Assembly: GCA_027596945.1 (NCBI GenBank)
Contig: JADGJH010000839.1
Coordinates: 1-13,948, forward strand
From: Physocladia obscura
Taxonomy: Eukaryota > Chytridiomycota > Chytridiomycetes > Chytridiales > Chytriomycetaceae
DNA length: 13,948 nucleotides
Direction: 5' to 3'
Below the pieces are notes generated by a model. The model did not search any database. It was given only the letters and a program-made list of their open reading frames with translations, and was not told the DNA's origin. Shown here one piece after another: positions 1-9,839 of the stretch. The position numbers and the translations under genes are program-made. The stretch's first letter is position 1. Each line of letters starts with the position of its first letter.

Positions 1-450
1 CACAGTTATCTAATAAATAATATTTCTATTTCCAATTCTATTAAATATTATTTAACATTTATTCAGCTTGTATAACAGGTTTTATTCTTAAATCTAACAA
101 TAACAATGTGGATCTTGGATTGAGTGGGCTATCAGAATTGTTGGGCTCTTAGGACTGAATAGTATACATTGCCACTTGAGCTGGAAAAGCTGTGCTTGGT
201 GTTTTGAATTTTTTATCAATTTGTGCTAATAGTTGTAAAAATCAGTGAAAATAAAAATATTGGTGACTCAATCCACCACAAAATCAATCAACAATTACTG
301 GTAGATTGTCTATATCAATGTTGGGCATTTTAGTTAACTATAATTTTATTTCAATTTTTTAGGGTTCTTGAAATTTTTTTTAACTTACTAATGCAGCAAC
401 CCAAGATGCTTTCAATTCAAAAGCTTACCTACATGCTGGCTGTGGTGCTG
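1..450. other. AT-rich non-coding sequence, nothing recognised
   Basis: This stretch is A/T-rich with essentially no CG dinucleotide and no open frame of note on either strand. I see no gene, RNA or repeat unit in it. Its composition matches the other CpG-poor, repeat-like parts of the window rather than the gene island. Confidence 0.5.
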
Positions 451-900
451 GTTGAGTTTGGGAAGGGGTGTGTGGGGAAGATTGGGGTGCACAGCAAGTT
501 CAGGGCTTCCCAGGCCCAAATCCTCCTCTTCACCTGAATCTTTACCTGAAGGTGAAGAGGAGGATTTGGGCCTGGGAAGCAGTGGAGTGAGATTGACAGA
601 TTTGGAAGAAATAACTAGAGAGGATTTCAGAAGGCCTCCTGAAAGCAGCTAAGCAAAAGAAATTGGTGGAGTCAAATTACAGAAGAAGAGCTGGTGGAGA
701 TATTTTAAGGGGACCTAGAATGGACACCAGATTGCTGGGATGACAAGAGGGGAGAAGCTGGTGGGAGGTGCAAGAGTAGGGGAAATAATCAATAGAGGAG
801 GGCAATACTTTCAAACAAGCTGCAATTGGTGCACTGAGATGCATTAAGCTTGGACACCAACTTCAAGGTCTGGGGATGGGCTTTAGTTAGAAAATTTACT
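440..900. other. GC-richer, CpG-free segment of probable repeat origin
   Basis: This segment is visibly richer in G+C and in purines on the + strand than the sequence on both sides, yet contains no CG that I can find. A short plus-strand frame at 452-652 would encode a Ser/Pro/Glu-rich peptide, and a second frame with an Arg/Gly-rich stretch follows at about 640-735, but both are soon stopped. Loss of CG without loss of G+C suggests an old methylated repeat or transposon piece. I do not recognise the family. The inverted repeat at 505-580 lies inside it. Confidence 0.35.
505..580. repeat. 31-bp perfect inverted repeat with 14-nt loop
   Basis: The left arm (505-535) and right arm (550-580) are exact reverse complements over 31 bases, separated by 14 bases. 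The arms are GC-rich in an AT-rich region; each includes GGCCCAAATCC or its complement. Transcribed in either direction this would form a very stable hairpin. Pairing stops at both ends of the arms, so the unit is well defined. It may be a foldback element, a small-RNA precursor or a recombination product; nothing in the sequence decides among these. Confidence 0.9.
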
Positions 901-2230
901 TTCTATAATGATAATAAAGTCTGAGCAGTAGCTCTAATAAAAATAAAAAATAAAATTAAACAGTGTTTGGCAATTTTTTCCATACAGCTGGAGTTGACAA
1001 ACAAGCCAGATACATTGCCTTGCATGTCAACTGAACTTGTAGATCCTTTTTTACTTGCAGTTATATGCATTAAAATTTATTATTGATAACACAGGAATGA
1101 AAAACAACCAAACATGGTTTATTTTCTGATTTACAGGTTTTAACTTAATGCATAAAACCTTCAAAGATATTAATGTTGTGAATTGCCAAAAACAGTCAGA
1201 GATTTTGATGGCCTGTCAAAATAAAATAATTCTGATTCTGTGAATTGGGATTCTATTCAAGAATTTCTTTTTTTAAATGTCTTTGGAGAAGTTGCAGTTG
1301 CAATTTCACTGGTCGGCATATCAACGGTACTACTTTTAATCAGGGTTGAAACATTATTCTTGACCAGTAAGTGCAAAAAGACTCAGATACTGGACTCTGA
1401 AGGAATGAAGTATTACATTAATAAAATAACAGCATAGAGAAAGATTAATACTATTTTCTTTGTCACTCTCATTGAATTCAGCAATAGTTTTCTTGTTTTT
1501 TGGTTTTTGTGTGGGTTGACAATTTTGATGAAAAGGGTTTCTTGGGCTTTTCAGTCTCCCCTGTTATTATTATCATTTTTATCTTTGCTGATATTTCCCC
1601 CAGCTTCTGCAATTTCAAAAGCTTGTGACAATCTGACACAACTTGTAGGACTTTCCACAACCTGCTAATCCTGTTATCAATCTGGAACCCAGTTGATCTG
1701 TGGATAGAACCCATTTCTTCCCTTTTGAATCATATTTGTACTTGCTAACAAATTTGGAGAAACTCTAAACTTAATCTTCTCAAGAGGTTCAGTATGATAG
1801 TTCTCAATTCTAGGCAGACATTCCAAGTTATTTCTGTCATTGACAACACTATCTGTTTTCAATCTAACAATTCTACCCCACTTTCATTGCTAATTGATGT
1901 AATAACATGTTGTTGTTGTCTATAACTTGCAAGTAGATTCAAATAGTATTATGATGTTTTGCTGTGTTAGTTTTTCTTGAGACTTGAAAGATGTCTTGGT
2001 CAATTTTAGTATAAGCAGTGTTATCAAAGAAGATAGACTCAAAAATGCTTAGCTATCAATTTGTTGAACAGAATACAAAAACCAGTGTAACACCACACCC
2101 CAGTGCCAAATTTCACTACCCTGCTACTCTTGGTATAACCACTTTATATGTCATGTTACAATTTTAATTAAATACACCACTTTTGCTCTTTGTGCAACCT
2201 TTCTCATTATTGTGTTACTCTGATCAACCA
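900..2230. other. CpG-poor AT-rich stretch with only short broken frames
   Basis: No gene can be supported here. Short frames exist at 1240-1437 (+), which lacks an ATG start, and on the minus strand between about 1440 and 1862. On the minus strand several adjacent frames read Lys/Asn/Glu-rich peptides broken by stops and shifts, as a decayed coding sequence would. None matches a family I know. Only two CG dinucleotides were seen (about 1314 and 1325). Confidence 0.4.
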
Positions 2231-2600
2231 CCTGCAACTTCAATTTTTACTCTACTGCTCCAATTTTTGCTTGTTGATGGTCTGATTTGCACTTTGCAAC
2301 TCAAATTTCTGCTCTACTGCTCCAATTTTCACTCTGATGTACCCATTTTCACTCTCTAGTCCTATGATTGACCCTTTGCAATTCCAATTTTTTGCTCTGC
2401 TGTTCGGATTTATACTTTTAAATCCACTATTGACTCTTAGTAACTCCAATTTTGGTTCTACTAGTGCAATTTTTACTCTGCTACTCTGATTTTCACTCTT
2501 TGACTTCTCTGCTACCCTGATTTTCACTCTTTGACTTCTCTGCAACTCCAATTTTACTCTTTAATCTAGTCTACAACTTCAATTTTGCTTTCTTGATTAT
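2230..2600. repeat. Degenerate minisatellite-like repeat
   Basis: Short related phrases recur, such as CTCCAATTTT, CACTC and CTCTGCT, reading like a diverged tandem array. The minus-strand translation repeats RVKI-type peptides for the same reason and should not be taken as a gene. The best preserved part is the direct duplication at 2480-2541. Confidence 0.6.
2480..2541. repeat. Two tandem 31-bp units
   Basis: The unit at 2480-2510 is followed directly by 2511-2541, which differs at one position (CTACT against CTACC). Both contain GATTTTCACTCTTTGACTTC. This is the youngest duplication within the larger degenerate array. Confidence 0.9.
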
Positions 2601-2799
2601 TTGTTTATAGCTTTTATTAATTTTTTTACTGACAGTTATACTTATATACACTTGCAAATTCACTCTTTGCAATGAAATTTGTGTCAACTGAGGATGAATT
2701 CAATCAGGATGATTTGACCTATACTACTGAGTAATTTTTGATGCCAACAATACAACTGAGGATTGTGGGTCAATCAGCAAAATTCAACTATTTTTGAGA

Positions 2800-3950
2800 T
2801 GGTATTTCAACAAACAATAATCCTGTTATTGATGTTGATGTTGGTGACAAGTTTATGTTGAAACAAGCAAAATCAGAATTACTCACTTTTATATCTCAAA
2901 TTGCTTCCAATTTCAGAATGTCACTTGCAAATTTTTACAACATCAGCTCTGCAGAATTGATATAAAAATGGAGTGACTCAGTTTTAGATACATTAATGGA
3001 AATTTTAGACAGTTCTATGTGCACAGAAGAGACAAGAATCAAAAATCAGTCAAAAATAGGGTAAATATTACTTTTGTAATATTCAATATGTAATTAATTG
3101 TTTAAAATTTTAGGCAAGGTGGTCAACTTGATAGTGCTGTGTTGTTATTACTGTCTCATGGTTTCATTGAACATTCCAGCACATGGTGAATCTGCATCAA
3201 GCTTTATAAGCTTCCCCTTGATGTGAAAAACCAACAATCCAGCCTGGTGAAGTCAGTGGCTGTGTTGGTTCCAGCTAATAGATTATGCTGTTTATAGAGA
3301 CTTAGCTTGTTTGAGTATTTTGAAGCAGCCAGGAACTTCACAAAGATTTGCAAGTTTAGAAAGATGTTTGGTTCTGCCTTTCTTTGTATAAAGTGTCTTA
3401 TGGGCAAAAGGCTTTTTACACTCATACAAGATGAGCAATTGGCCATTTGTACTTTTGATGACAGATTGGCTATCACTGTCAACCTTGTATTTGAATGTGA
3501 CAGAATTCACAGCATTACTCACAAGCTTGTTTTTGGTGGCATTCCTGCAAAATTTACTGGGATTACAGAATTTGTTGGTGTTGCTGATGAAGCCCTGAAG
3601 GATAAAAATCCAGAAATCCAATTTGGCAAACTCAATGCAGGATTATCAATTTTCAGTGACTACAGTGCTCTCAAAAAGTTTCATTTTTTGGCGTTGGTCA
3701 TGGTCCTGTTATAGACTGTGCAGTTTCCGAAGATGTCGAAGAAAAAGTCCAATTCTCATAGTTTCTACTAGTCAAACAAGTTTCTGGCTGCATGGCATGA
3801 GTACATGAAACACATGCTCTTTCATACACTTCAAACACTTTTTGCTGACCAAGAAGCCAAGAAAGATTTACAAAAAACCTTTGATCAAGTGAAGATAAAT
3901 TGATCAAAGGAGCCATTGAATATGATCATTTGGATATAATATTCTCTTTT
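2800..3950 (+). pseudogene. Decayed spliced coding region, family unknown
   Basis: The plus strand holds a chain of protein-like frames interrupted by stops and frame changes. One frame runs from about 2801 to 3060 with a single TAA near 2961. A consensus-like 53-bp intron (3061-3113, GTAAAT...TTTTAG) follows, and joining its ends keeps the frame open to 3189. A second long frame covers 3307-3714 (135 residues), after which frames rich in charged and aromatic residues continue in shifted registers to about 3950. CG is almost absent except at 3691-3738, next to the following gene. The intron and protein-like composition argue for a dead gene or an intron-bearing transposon gene rather than chance frames. 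I do not recognise any domain, and the boundaries are approximate. Confidence 0.45.
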
Positions 3951-3990
3951 TATATTTATCAGCTGGTAAGATTTGAAATTAAAACAAAAA

Positions 3991-5310
3991 ATGGAATATC
4001 GTTCATTAGGGAGATCCGGTCTCAAAGTTTCTGCAAGTTTAGTATACATCTTCTTCTGTTATTGGTATAATGTCCCAAAAAATTCAACTTTAGTTTCTCT
4101 TGGATGTATGATGTATGGCCATGGCAAAGGAGCCGGTGAGTGACATTTCTATTCATTGCCCATGCTGTTTATTGAAATTCAATCAGATCAATGCTTGACG
4201 GAAGAGTGTTTACAAGAAGCTTACAAAGTAAGCATATTAAAAACTCTATAAACAAACTTACACTTTGCGCGTAATCACACGCAGCGTGGAGTCAACTTTT
4301 TCGACATTGCTGAAGGTGAACATCCCAAAAATTACACATTTTTTTAAAATCACGATGCAGTTTATGGAGACGGCGCGTCTGAAATTGCTGTCGGGAAAGC
4401 GATTAAAAACTTAGGATGGAAAAGATCGACTTTCGTTATCAGCACAAAAATATTTTGGTGAATTTTATTTAATTTTTTTTGATTTTAATAGTATTTTCTT
4501 TTTATCAGGGGTGGCTCCAGACATGTGAACGAAGTCGGCCTTTCCAGAAAACATCTTATCGAAGGCACAAGAGAAGCGTTGGAACGTCTCCAATTGGAAT
4601 ATGTTGATTTGGTGTTCGCCCATCGTCCAGATATTGACACGCCCATGGAAGAAACTGTTCGCGCCTTCAATAATCTCATTGAAACTGGCCTTGCGTTTTA
4701 TTGGGGAACCTCAGAATGGAGTGCTGAGCAAATTCAGGACGCATATCGCGTTTCTGAAAAGCTCGGCCTCATTAGTCCTCTTATGGAGCAGCCCCAGTAT
4801 AATATGATTCATCGAGAAAATGTTGAGCAGAATCTTATCCCGTTGTTCAAAGAATATGGCCTTGGAACGACAATTTGGTCTCCGTTGGCGTTTGGAATCT
4901 TGACTGGAAAATATAACAAGGGTATTCCGGATGGGTCGCGTCTTTCTGTTGACAAACCAATGACACGCGCGATTCTCAAGGATTTGAGTTCGCCCAAAGG
5001 CCAAGAAAATCTGGCAAAAGTTGAAAAACTGAAAGTAAATATTCATTTATCATTTTTGTTATTATTCTAAACAATAAACTCGAAAAAGCTCATCGCAGAA
5101 AAACTAAAATGCACGCTGGCCCAACTGGCATTGGCATGGTGTCTCAAAAATCCGCACGTATCCACTGCAATGGTTGGAGCAACAAGTCCGGAACAACTTA
5201 TCGAAAATTTGTCAGCTTTGTCTGTTGTAGGCTTGTTGACTGAGGATATTCTGTCGGAGATTGACCTTATTTTGGCAAACAAGCCTGTTGTCGTTAATTC
5301 TTTCCGCTGA
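3991..5310 (+). CDS. Aldo-keto reductase, Kv channel beta-subunit type (AKR6-like)
   Basis: Seven exons (3991-4036, 4094-4135, 4187-4227, 4285-4315, 4361-4457, 4509-5034, 5089-5310) join into a 334-residue protein; the introns are 45-57 bp with GT-AG ends and all phases agree. The product starts MEYRSLGRSGLKVS, the usual start of this family, so the ATG at 3991 is well supported. The catalytic tetrad is visible: Asp50 and Tyr55 (FFDIAEVYG), Lys83 (ISTKIFW) and His124 (FAHRPD). The C-terminal part with LAQLALAWCLKNP and the GAT...EQL segment forms the NADPH-binding end of the TIM barrel. Members of this group reduce aldehydes and ketones with NADPH; animal relatives also bind voltage-gated K+ channels. 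There is no N-terminal inactivation extension, so this is best called an NADPH oxidoreductase of that clade. It converges with the GPC1 gene, with 112 bp between stop codons. Confidence 0.96.
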
Positions 5311-5422
5311 GGATCGTAATTACATTCTTTTATGTGACTGAAAAGAAAAGAAAAGCAACAGAAGGTTCTGAAAAGAAAGCGCAAACACACAAAACGTGAG
5401 GATATAAAGAAACAAAAAAAGT

Positions 5423-7639
5423 TCATTGTAATTTTTTCCTAGCGTCATTCACCAATGATTCTTGCTGCAATCCCTCAACTTCATCTTCGCCAACATTATC
5501 CCAATCAACATCATTGATTGTCCCGTGGCTCGTTGTTTCCGATTGTGACGACCCTCCTACGCCATTTTCAGCCGTTGCCGTCAAAGAAGTCAATACTGCT
5601 GTGGCACAGGAGCTCGTTGCAGCAGTAGATGCAGAAGCCGCTGCAGCCGCTAAAACAACTCCACTCGTCGCTGCAGAAACACTACCAGCTCGCCTTGTGC
5701 GTGAAACTGCGGGGCTTGTTCCACGCAATAATCCACTGCTGCCACCATTTCCACGCCTAATATACCGTTGAAACCACACTTCTGTTGGTTCTGGCGAATC
5801 TGGGGTCGCACTTGCATCTGTCCCGTGAGTAGAATTTGGCGTTTTCGAAAGTTTGAAGATATAGTATCCTGCGCCGTTCCAAATTGAAATCACTGTTATA
5901 CCTGAATATTTAATTGTTAATTAAATATGTTGTTGGAATATGCCTTTGAATTCTTTTTTTTTTTTTTTGGATGGTGTTAAAACTTAACTGACAATAAATC
6001 CTAGGTGAACCCATTGATGGCTATAAAGAATGGATGTTGGCAAGGAAACTATGGCCGTGTAAATTAGCTGCATCAACACAAACATTGGGGTAGCTAATCT
6101 GTAAATATTGCATTCCTTGAATTAAATGGGAACAATAAATGCATTTTTACCTTGGACCAAAAGCCAAAGCAAGTTTCCCCAAGAAATGGTTCTGATAAAA
6201 GACGATCAAGTGTCGAAATGATGTACCAATTGCTTCATCCTTCCGCAATTTCTCTGAATCAAGCCATTCTGTCTGAAGTTAAGAATAAAAATATTAATGT
6301 TGTGAATCAGATTTGTGTTTTTATTTATGCTCTAGTTGCTTGATATTTTTTGTAGATTCTTTTCTTCGTTCACTCCATCTACAGTTGTATATATTACCTT
6401 AACCAAATAAAGTGCCTGCCAAGCAAGATAAAATGCCATCGGCATCCCTAAAACATCCTTCAAAGAAAGTGCATCACCAGTCACACCACTTCTCAAGTTC
6501 TGAAAAAGATCCGACTGTCGTTGGATGTCACTTGGATACCATCGAATAACATAAGTGATAACGGCAGGTAAGAGGTGTATGTAGTTTGTGGTAATGTGGG
6601 CCAGGGAGTGAAAAACGAGGGAGGTGCGCCACATAACATTTGCAAAGAGAAGCGGTCCATTGGAGAAAACAAAGAGGACACGGAACAGAGTTGTATTTGT
6701 GCCACCGCGTGCGAGGAAGATGAAGAGAATCGTGTTTACGTAGTCTATTTTACTATTGTTAGTTTTCAAATATTTACCACCCACTATAAATTTATTTTGT
6801 TTTTCATTTTGTTTCTCGCATATTCATCATTCTTTCTCTCTCTCTCCTCTCTAACACTCATTTGACATACAGCAAAAATCAAGAAGGAAATAGTGCCATT
6901 TGTTACGACTGGAAGGATAACAACGGTCAGTATATAATATATAAAGAAAGTGCAAATAGTTGTAAAAAGAAAGAGAACTAAACTGAAAGTCGACATAACG
7001 AATAACCATCAAAGGAATGAAAGTCCACAGAAAGACGACGGGAATTAGTTGCGGGGAGGTCAGCAAAAGATGGTGAATCGCCATGAGAAACATAACACCA
7101 AAGACGAAGGTGACCTGGTTTTATTCCATTTGTAAGCTCTGTCGGAATAGAGGGCTTTTTCATAAAGGGTGGTGGTTTCGGCGATTTAAATCAACCTTTT
7201 CGATCATTTGCATCTGGCGAGGCTGTCTGATGCGTTTGCGGATGACCTGATCAACAAGAATTGAAGTGAAGCGATTAAAAGAATGTAATGATTATATATT
7301 TAAAGGTTAGAAACTACACAAGATCAGATCAGGAGAAAACAAGAAAACCTGTATCTGCCTGTCAATGTCTAACGAAGTGCGTCGGGCTTGTTCCCGGATG
7401 CGGTTGCGCAAACGAACCCCAGTAAGACGAACGACAAACCCAACGCCTCCTCCCCCTGTTGCTAATGTTGTTGTGCCTGTCGGTGTCGGAATCGACGTTG
7501 CAGACACTCCGTTGTTGGTCATTGTTCTTTCGACTTTCCAAAACCTTTCCAAGATCAATGTGATTGGTTGTCTTGCAATCAACAAAAACGCAAACAGAAA
7601 TACAAACGCTTTGATCACAAGAATAGTCAGTCCCAGCAT
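5423..7639 (-). CDS. GPC1: Glycerophosphocholine acyltransferase 1 homologue (DUF2838)
   Basis: Reading the minus strand, eight exons (7639-7349, 7246-7196, 7114-6984, 6908-6871, 6744-6398, 6272-6151, 6098-5989, 5901-5423) join in phase into 522 residues; introns are 52-126 bp. Family landmarks appear in order: a basic helical stretch (about 80-113), membrane segments, RNKWHYFLLDFC (159-170), the signature FSNGPL...WR.SLVFHS (197-217; bases 6605-6667), YIHLLP then RWYP (225-241), LAWQALY, TEWLDSEKL, GTSFRHL, and WNGAGYYIF near the last membrane segment. Known members of this ER-membrane family transfer an acyl group from acyl-CoA to glycerophosphocholine, making lyso-PC for phosphatidylcholine recycling. 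The first 40 residues include a hydrophobic segment; an in-frame TGA just upstream supports the chosen ATG, but Met40 is an alternative. The last ~120 residues are Ala/Ser/Thr-rich, then acidic, and look disordered. Confidence 0.92.
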
Positions 7640-7776
7640 CGATCATATCCACCTGGAAAATCAGGGGCACAAAATTGGAAAAATAGATTCAAATATTCGG
7701 CAGTGAAAATGGATTTTATATGAACAACCATAAACACCAATTTGATTGTTTTTATGGCTGTTAAAGCATTGTTAGG
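7640..7776 (-). promoter_or_regulatory. Short intergenic stretch with acceptor-like site before GPC1
   Basis: Only 137 bp separate the nucleoredoxin stop from the GPC1 start on the same strand, so this interval must contain both the 3' end of one gene and the promoter or leader of the other. Thirteen bases upstream of the GPC1 ATG the minus strand reads CCCTGATTTTCCAG (AG at 7654-7653), a good 3' splice acceptor. This could end an intron in the 5' leader or be a trans-splicing acceptor. No clear AATAAA signal is seen on this strand. Confidence 0.3.
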
Positions 7777-9689
7777 TTAGCAGTTAAAGTAATCTGAATC
7801 TCTAAATATTTTGCATACCATCGTTTTTTCGCCAGTAATATCAAGGTTAGAAATTTTGGAATCTTCCACCTTCTCCCTTTCTGTATTTAGCTCAGATGTT
7901 GCTTTATCAACATCATCGTCATCTTTTCGTTTCGTTTTGAGCGCTTTTAACCTTCCGCTCTTGAAATCTTCAACGAAGTCACACAAACTTTCGCTATTAA
8001 CTTCATCATCAAGCGCATATGTTGCATGCTTATCATTCCAATCGAAAATTATCGCTTCAGGCGCTATTATATTTCCTTTGCGTCCTGCACTGTTTCGGAA
8101 CCATGGCACCAAACCTTCTTCGTCCTCACCTTTTGCCGTAAAAAATATGATATCTGGCTCAACCATATCCATTGCTAGTTCGCATGATTTATCGGTACAT
8201 ACAATGTAAGCGCCAACAGGACTGAATTTTTCGGCAGCGATAGAAACTGCTGCGTCAACGATTGCAGCATGTTCGGCATTAAAAGGGGCAGCAATAACAA
8301 CAAGAGACGGCTTTTCGAATAAATCGAAGTTGTTTGATATAGTCGATTGGCAAAGATCAACGATTTTGAGGGAATTAAATGGGAATGGCATATTCTAAAT
8401 AAAACATCATCAGAAAATCAATAGATAAATAAAAATAAAAATTTGAAATAAAAAAAGAAAAACCTGTTTTAAGGCAAGAGCAGCGTCTTTGTTTATCAAA
8501 TCCCGTTCAGGACTTAGAATAACAACCCGCGTAGTATCGAATGAAACATCATACAAGTTTGACAAATGAAAAGCGGTTGTAAAATGCTCGTCAAATTCTA
8601 GTTTCACGTAATCAGGAAATTGCGAAATGTGTGAATCATATTCTTCGTGGGTCTTTGCCCATGAAACCATCAGGACTTCAAAATCAAGACCAGCTTCAAT
8701 TGCTGCAGGCGAGTGATATGCACGTTGAAGGGCCTCTCGCACAACTAAAGACTCTGCAACCAAGTCAGGAGCCACATTTACTTTGAAAATGTGAGTTTTA
8801 TCGTGTGTTTCTCGAACATTAGAAATACAATTTTCGCAGACATAAAAGCTCGTCGGACACTGCTCGCACAAGAAATAATCTCCAATTGAGCTGTCATTGA
8901 GACACTTGTGGCATTTGCCCCAGATGCGTGGTGGGAAGGAGGGACCATCAAAAAATATTGCCAGCGTCTTTCCGTTAATGGCATTATGATATACACTGCC
9001 TGACAAAGTACTTTCGGCGAGAGCGGTTTGTATCGTTTTTGGGAAGTACGGAAAATGAAAACCGGTTGTGTCTTTTTCGATTATGGGACGAAGGTCCTTG
9101 ACCTGATGAGTCATCAAACACTTAGCAAAATAAATGATACAGGAAGACTAGAATAACTTACTTGAATACCAGAACCATCTGAACGTAGAAGAACAAGATC
9201 CGGCACACCTTCAACGTTGAATAATGTTGAAAGCTCATTATTTCGATCACGAAGTTTATACGGAAGTTGGAGCCAAGGCATTTTTGTAAAATACGCATCG
9301 TGGGCTTCTTCACTTCGCTCGGAGCTGATGAGAACAATTTCGAGTTGGTCTTTCAGGTTCTCATAGAACTGGACAAGTTTTGGGGTGAATCTACAGAATG
9401 TATGATTGTAAGCTCCACACAGGAAAAGGCATCTTTGGAAACCTCCGGCATGGTGGGCACCAGCTTCCGCTGAAATAAAGCGCTATAAACGGCTTGGCAG
9501 CAATAACATCGGCGGTGGAGATCTGTATTAGATTTGATTTCATATGGGGTACTTGTTGGGGAGACAGTTGTACAACACAACGAGCAAACTCCCGAGGTCT
9601 ATAATTAATACCTCAGCATTTTCCTTTCCATAAAGCGTATCTCCGAGAAGCCGTAGGATGTTGTAAGTTGAATGCTCATCTGACACCAT
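7777..9689 (-). CDS. Nucleoredoxin-like protein with internal ZZ/C1-like zinc finger
   Basis: Reading the minus strand, five exons (9689-9612, 9522-9443, 9390-9162, 9102-8464, 8394-7777) join in phase into 547 residues; introns are 89, 52, 59 and 69 bp. Three thioredoxin-like folds follow one another. Fold 1 (about 1-140) has the active site SGSWCPPCRRFTPKL with Cys48 and Cys51, split by intron 2, then LISSERSEEAHDAY and EGVPDLVLL, which are typical of nucleoredoxin. Fold 2 (about 150-342) has no CxxC in the expected place (FFDGPSFPP); a zinc finger with Cys193, 196, 208, 211, 218, 221 and His229, 233 follows there. Fold 3 (about 343-500) resembles the C-terminal nucleoredoxin domain (KPSLVVIAA, IIFFTAKGEDEEGL, FVEDFKSGRL). 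The tail is Lys/Asp/Glu-rich. Nucleoredoxins are cytosolic/nuclear disulfide reductases in redox signalling. The protein is longer than the animal form (about 435 residues), mainly through the finger and the tail. Confidence 0.93.
8791..8913 (-). other. Zinc-finger-coding segment inside nucleoredoxin
   Basis: The segment encodes residues 193-233 with spacing C-x2-C-x11-C-x2-C-x6-C-x2-C-x7-H-x3-H, which resembles ZZ or C1-type cross-brace fingers that bind two zinc ions. It lies in the middle of exon 4 without introns at its borders. It sits between the first long strand (KTLAIFF) and the next helix (REALQRAYHS) of thioredoxin fold 2, where the active-site loop would normally be. Confidence 0.75.
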
Positions 9690-9819
9690 TGTTTTTCAGA
9701 GAAAAAAATGAGCTGGAAACTCCCATGAAGAAATGTGAAGCACAACAACCACGACCACTGACAACAGTCAAGATCACATGACCAGCAAACAATCAAATAT
9801 ACCAGCCAGCCATAAACAT

Positions 9820-9832
9820 TCTATATATAAGA
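9820..9832 (-). promoter_or_regulatory. Possible TATA box for nucleoredoxin
   Basis: The sequence TATATATA lies about 135 bases upstream of the nucleoredoxin ATG, in the first AT-rich sequence outside the gene island. Position and sequence fit a TATA box, but such words are common in AT-rich DNA, so this is a weak call. Confidence 0.25.
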
Positions 9833-9839
9833 AATGCAA

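Noticed and set aside
1240..1437. Short hydrophobic plus-strand frame
   Set aside because: It has no ATG start and no family resemblance. In AT-rich DNA hydrophobic frames arise easily by chance.
2252..2551. Minus-strand 99-residue frame with repeated RVKI peptides
   Set aside because: A product of the minisatellite; the repetition is in the DNA, and there is no other support for a protein.
5514..5771. Plus-strand 85-residue Val/Ala-rich frame
   Set aside because: It is the antisense shadow of the low-complexity tail of the GPC1 homologue.
6575..6865. Plus-strand 96-residue frame
   Set aside because: Antisense to GPC1 exon 5 and its neighbouring intron; the minus-strand exons match the family signature.
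7811..8209. Plus-strand 132-residue Ser-rich frame
   Set aside because: Antisense to the last nucleoredoxin exon, which has clear family similarity.
9391..9450. A nucleoredoxin with a damaged active site, read directly through as LFLCGAYNHTFCRF
   Set aside because: That reading runs through a 52-bp intron (9442-9391). Splicing it out gives the normal WCPPCRRFTPKL, so fold 1 is intact.
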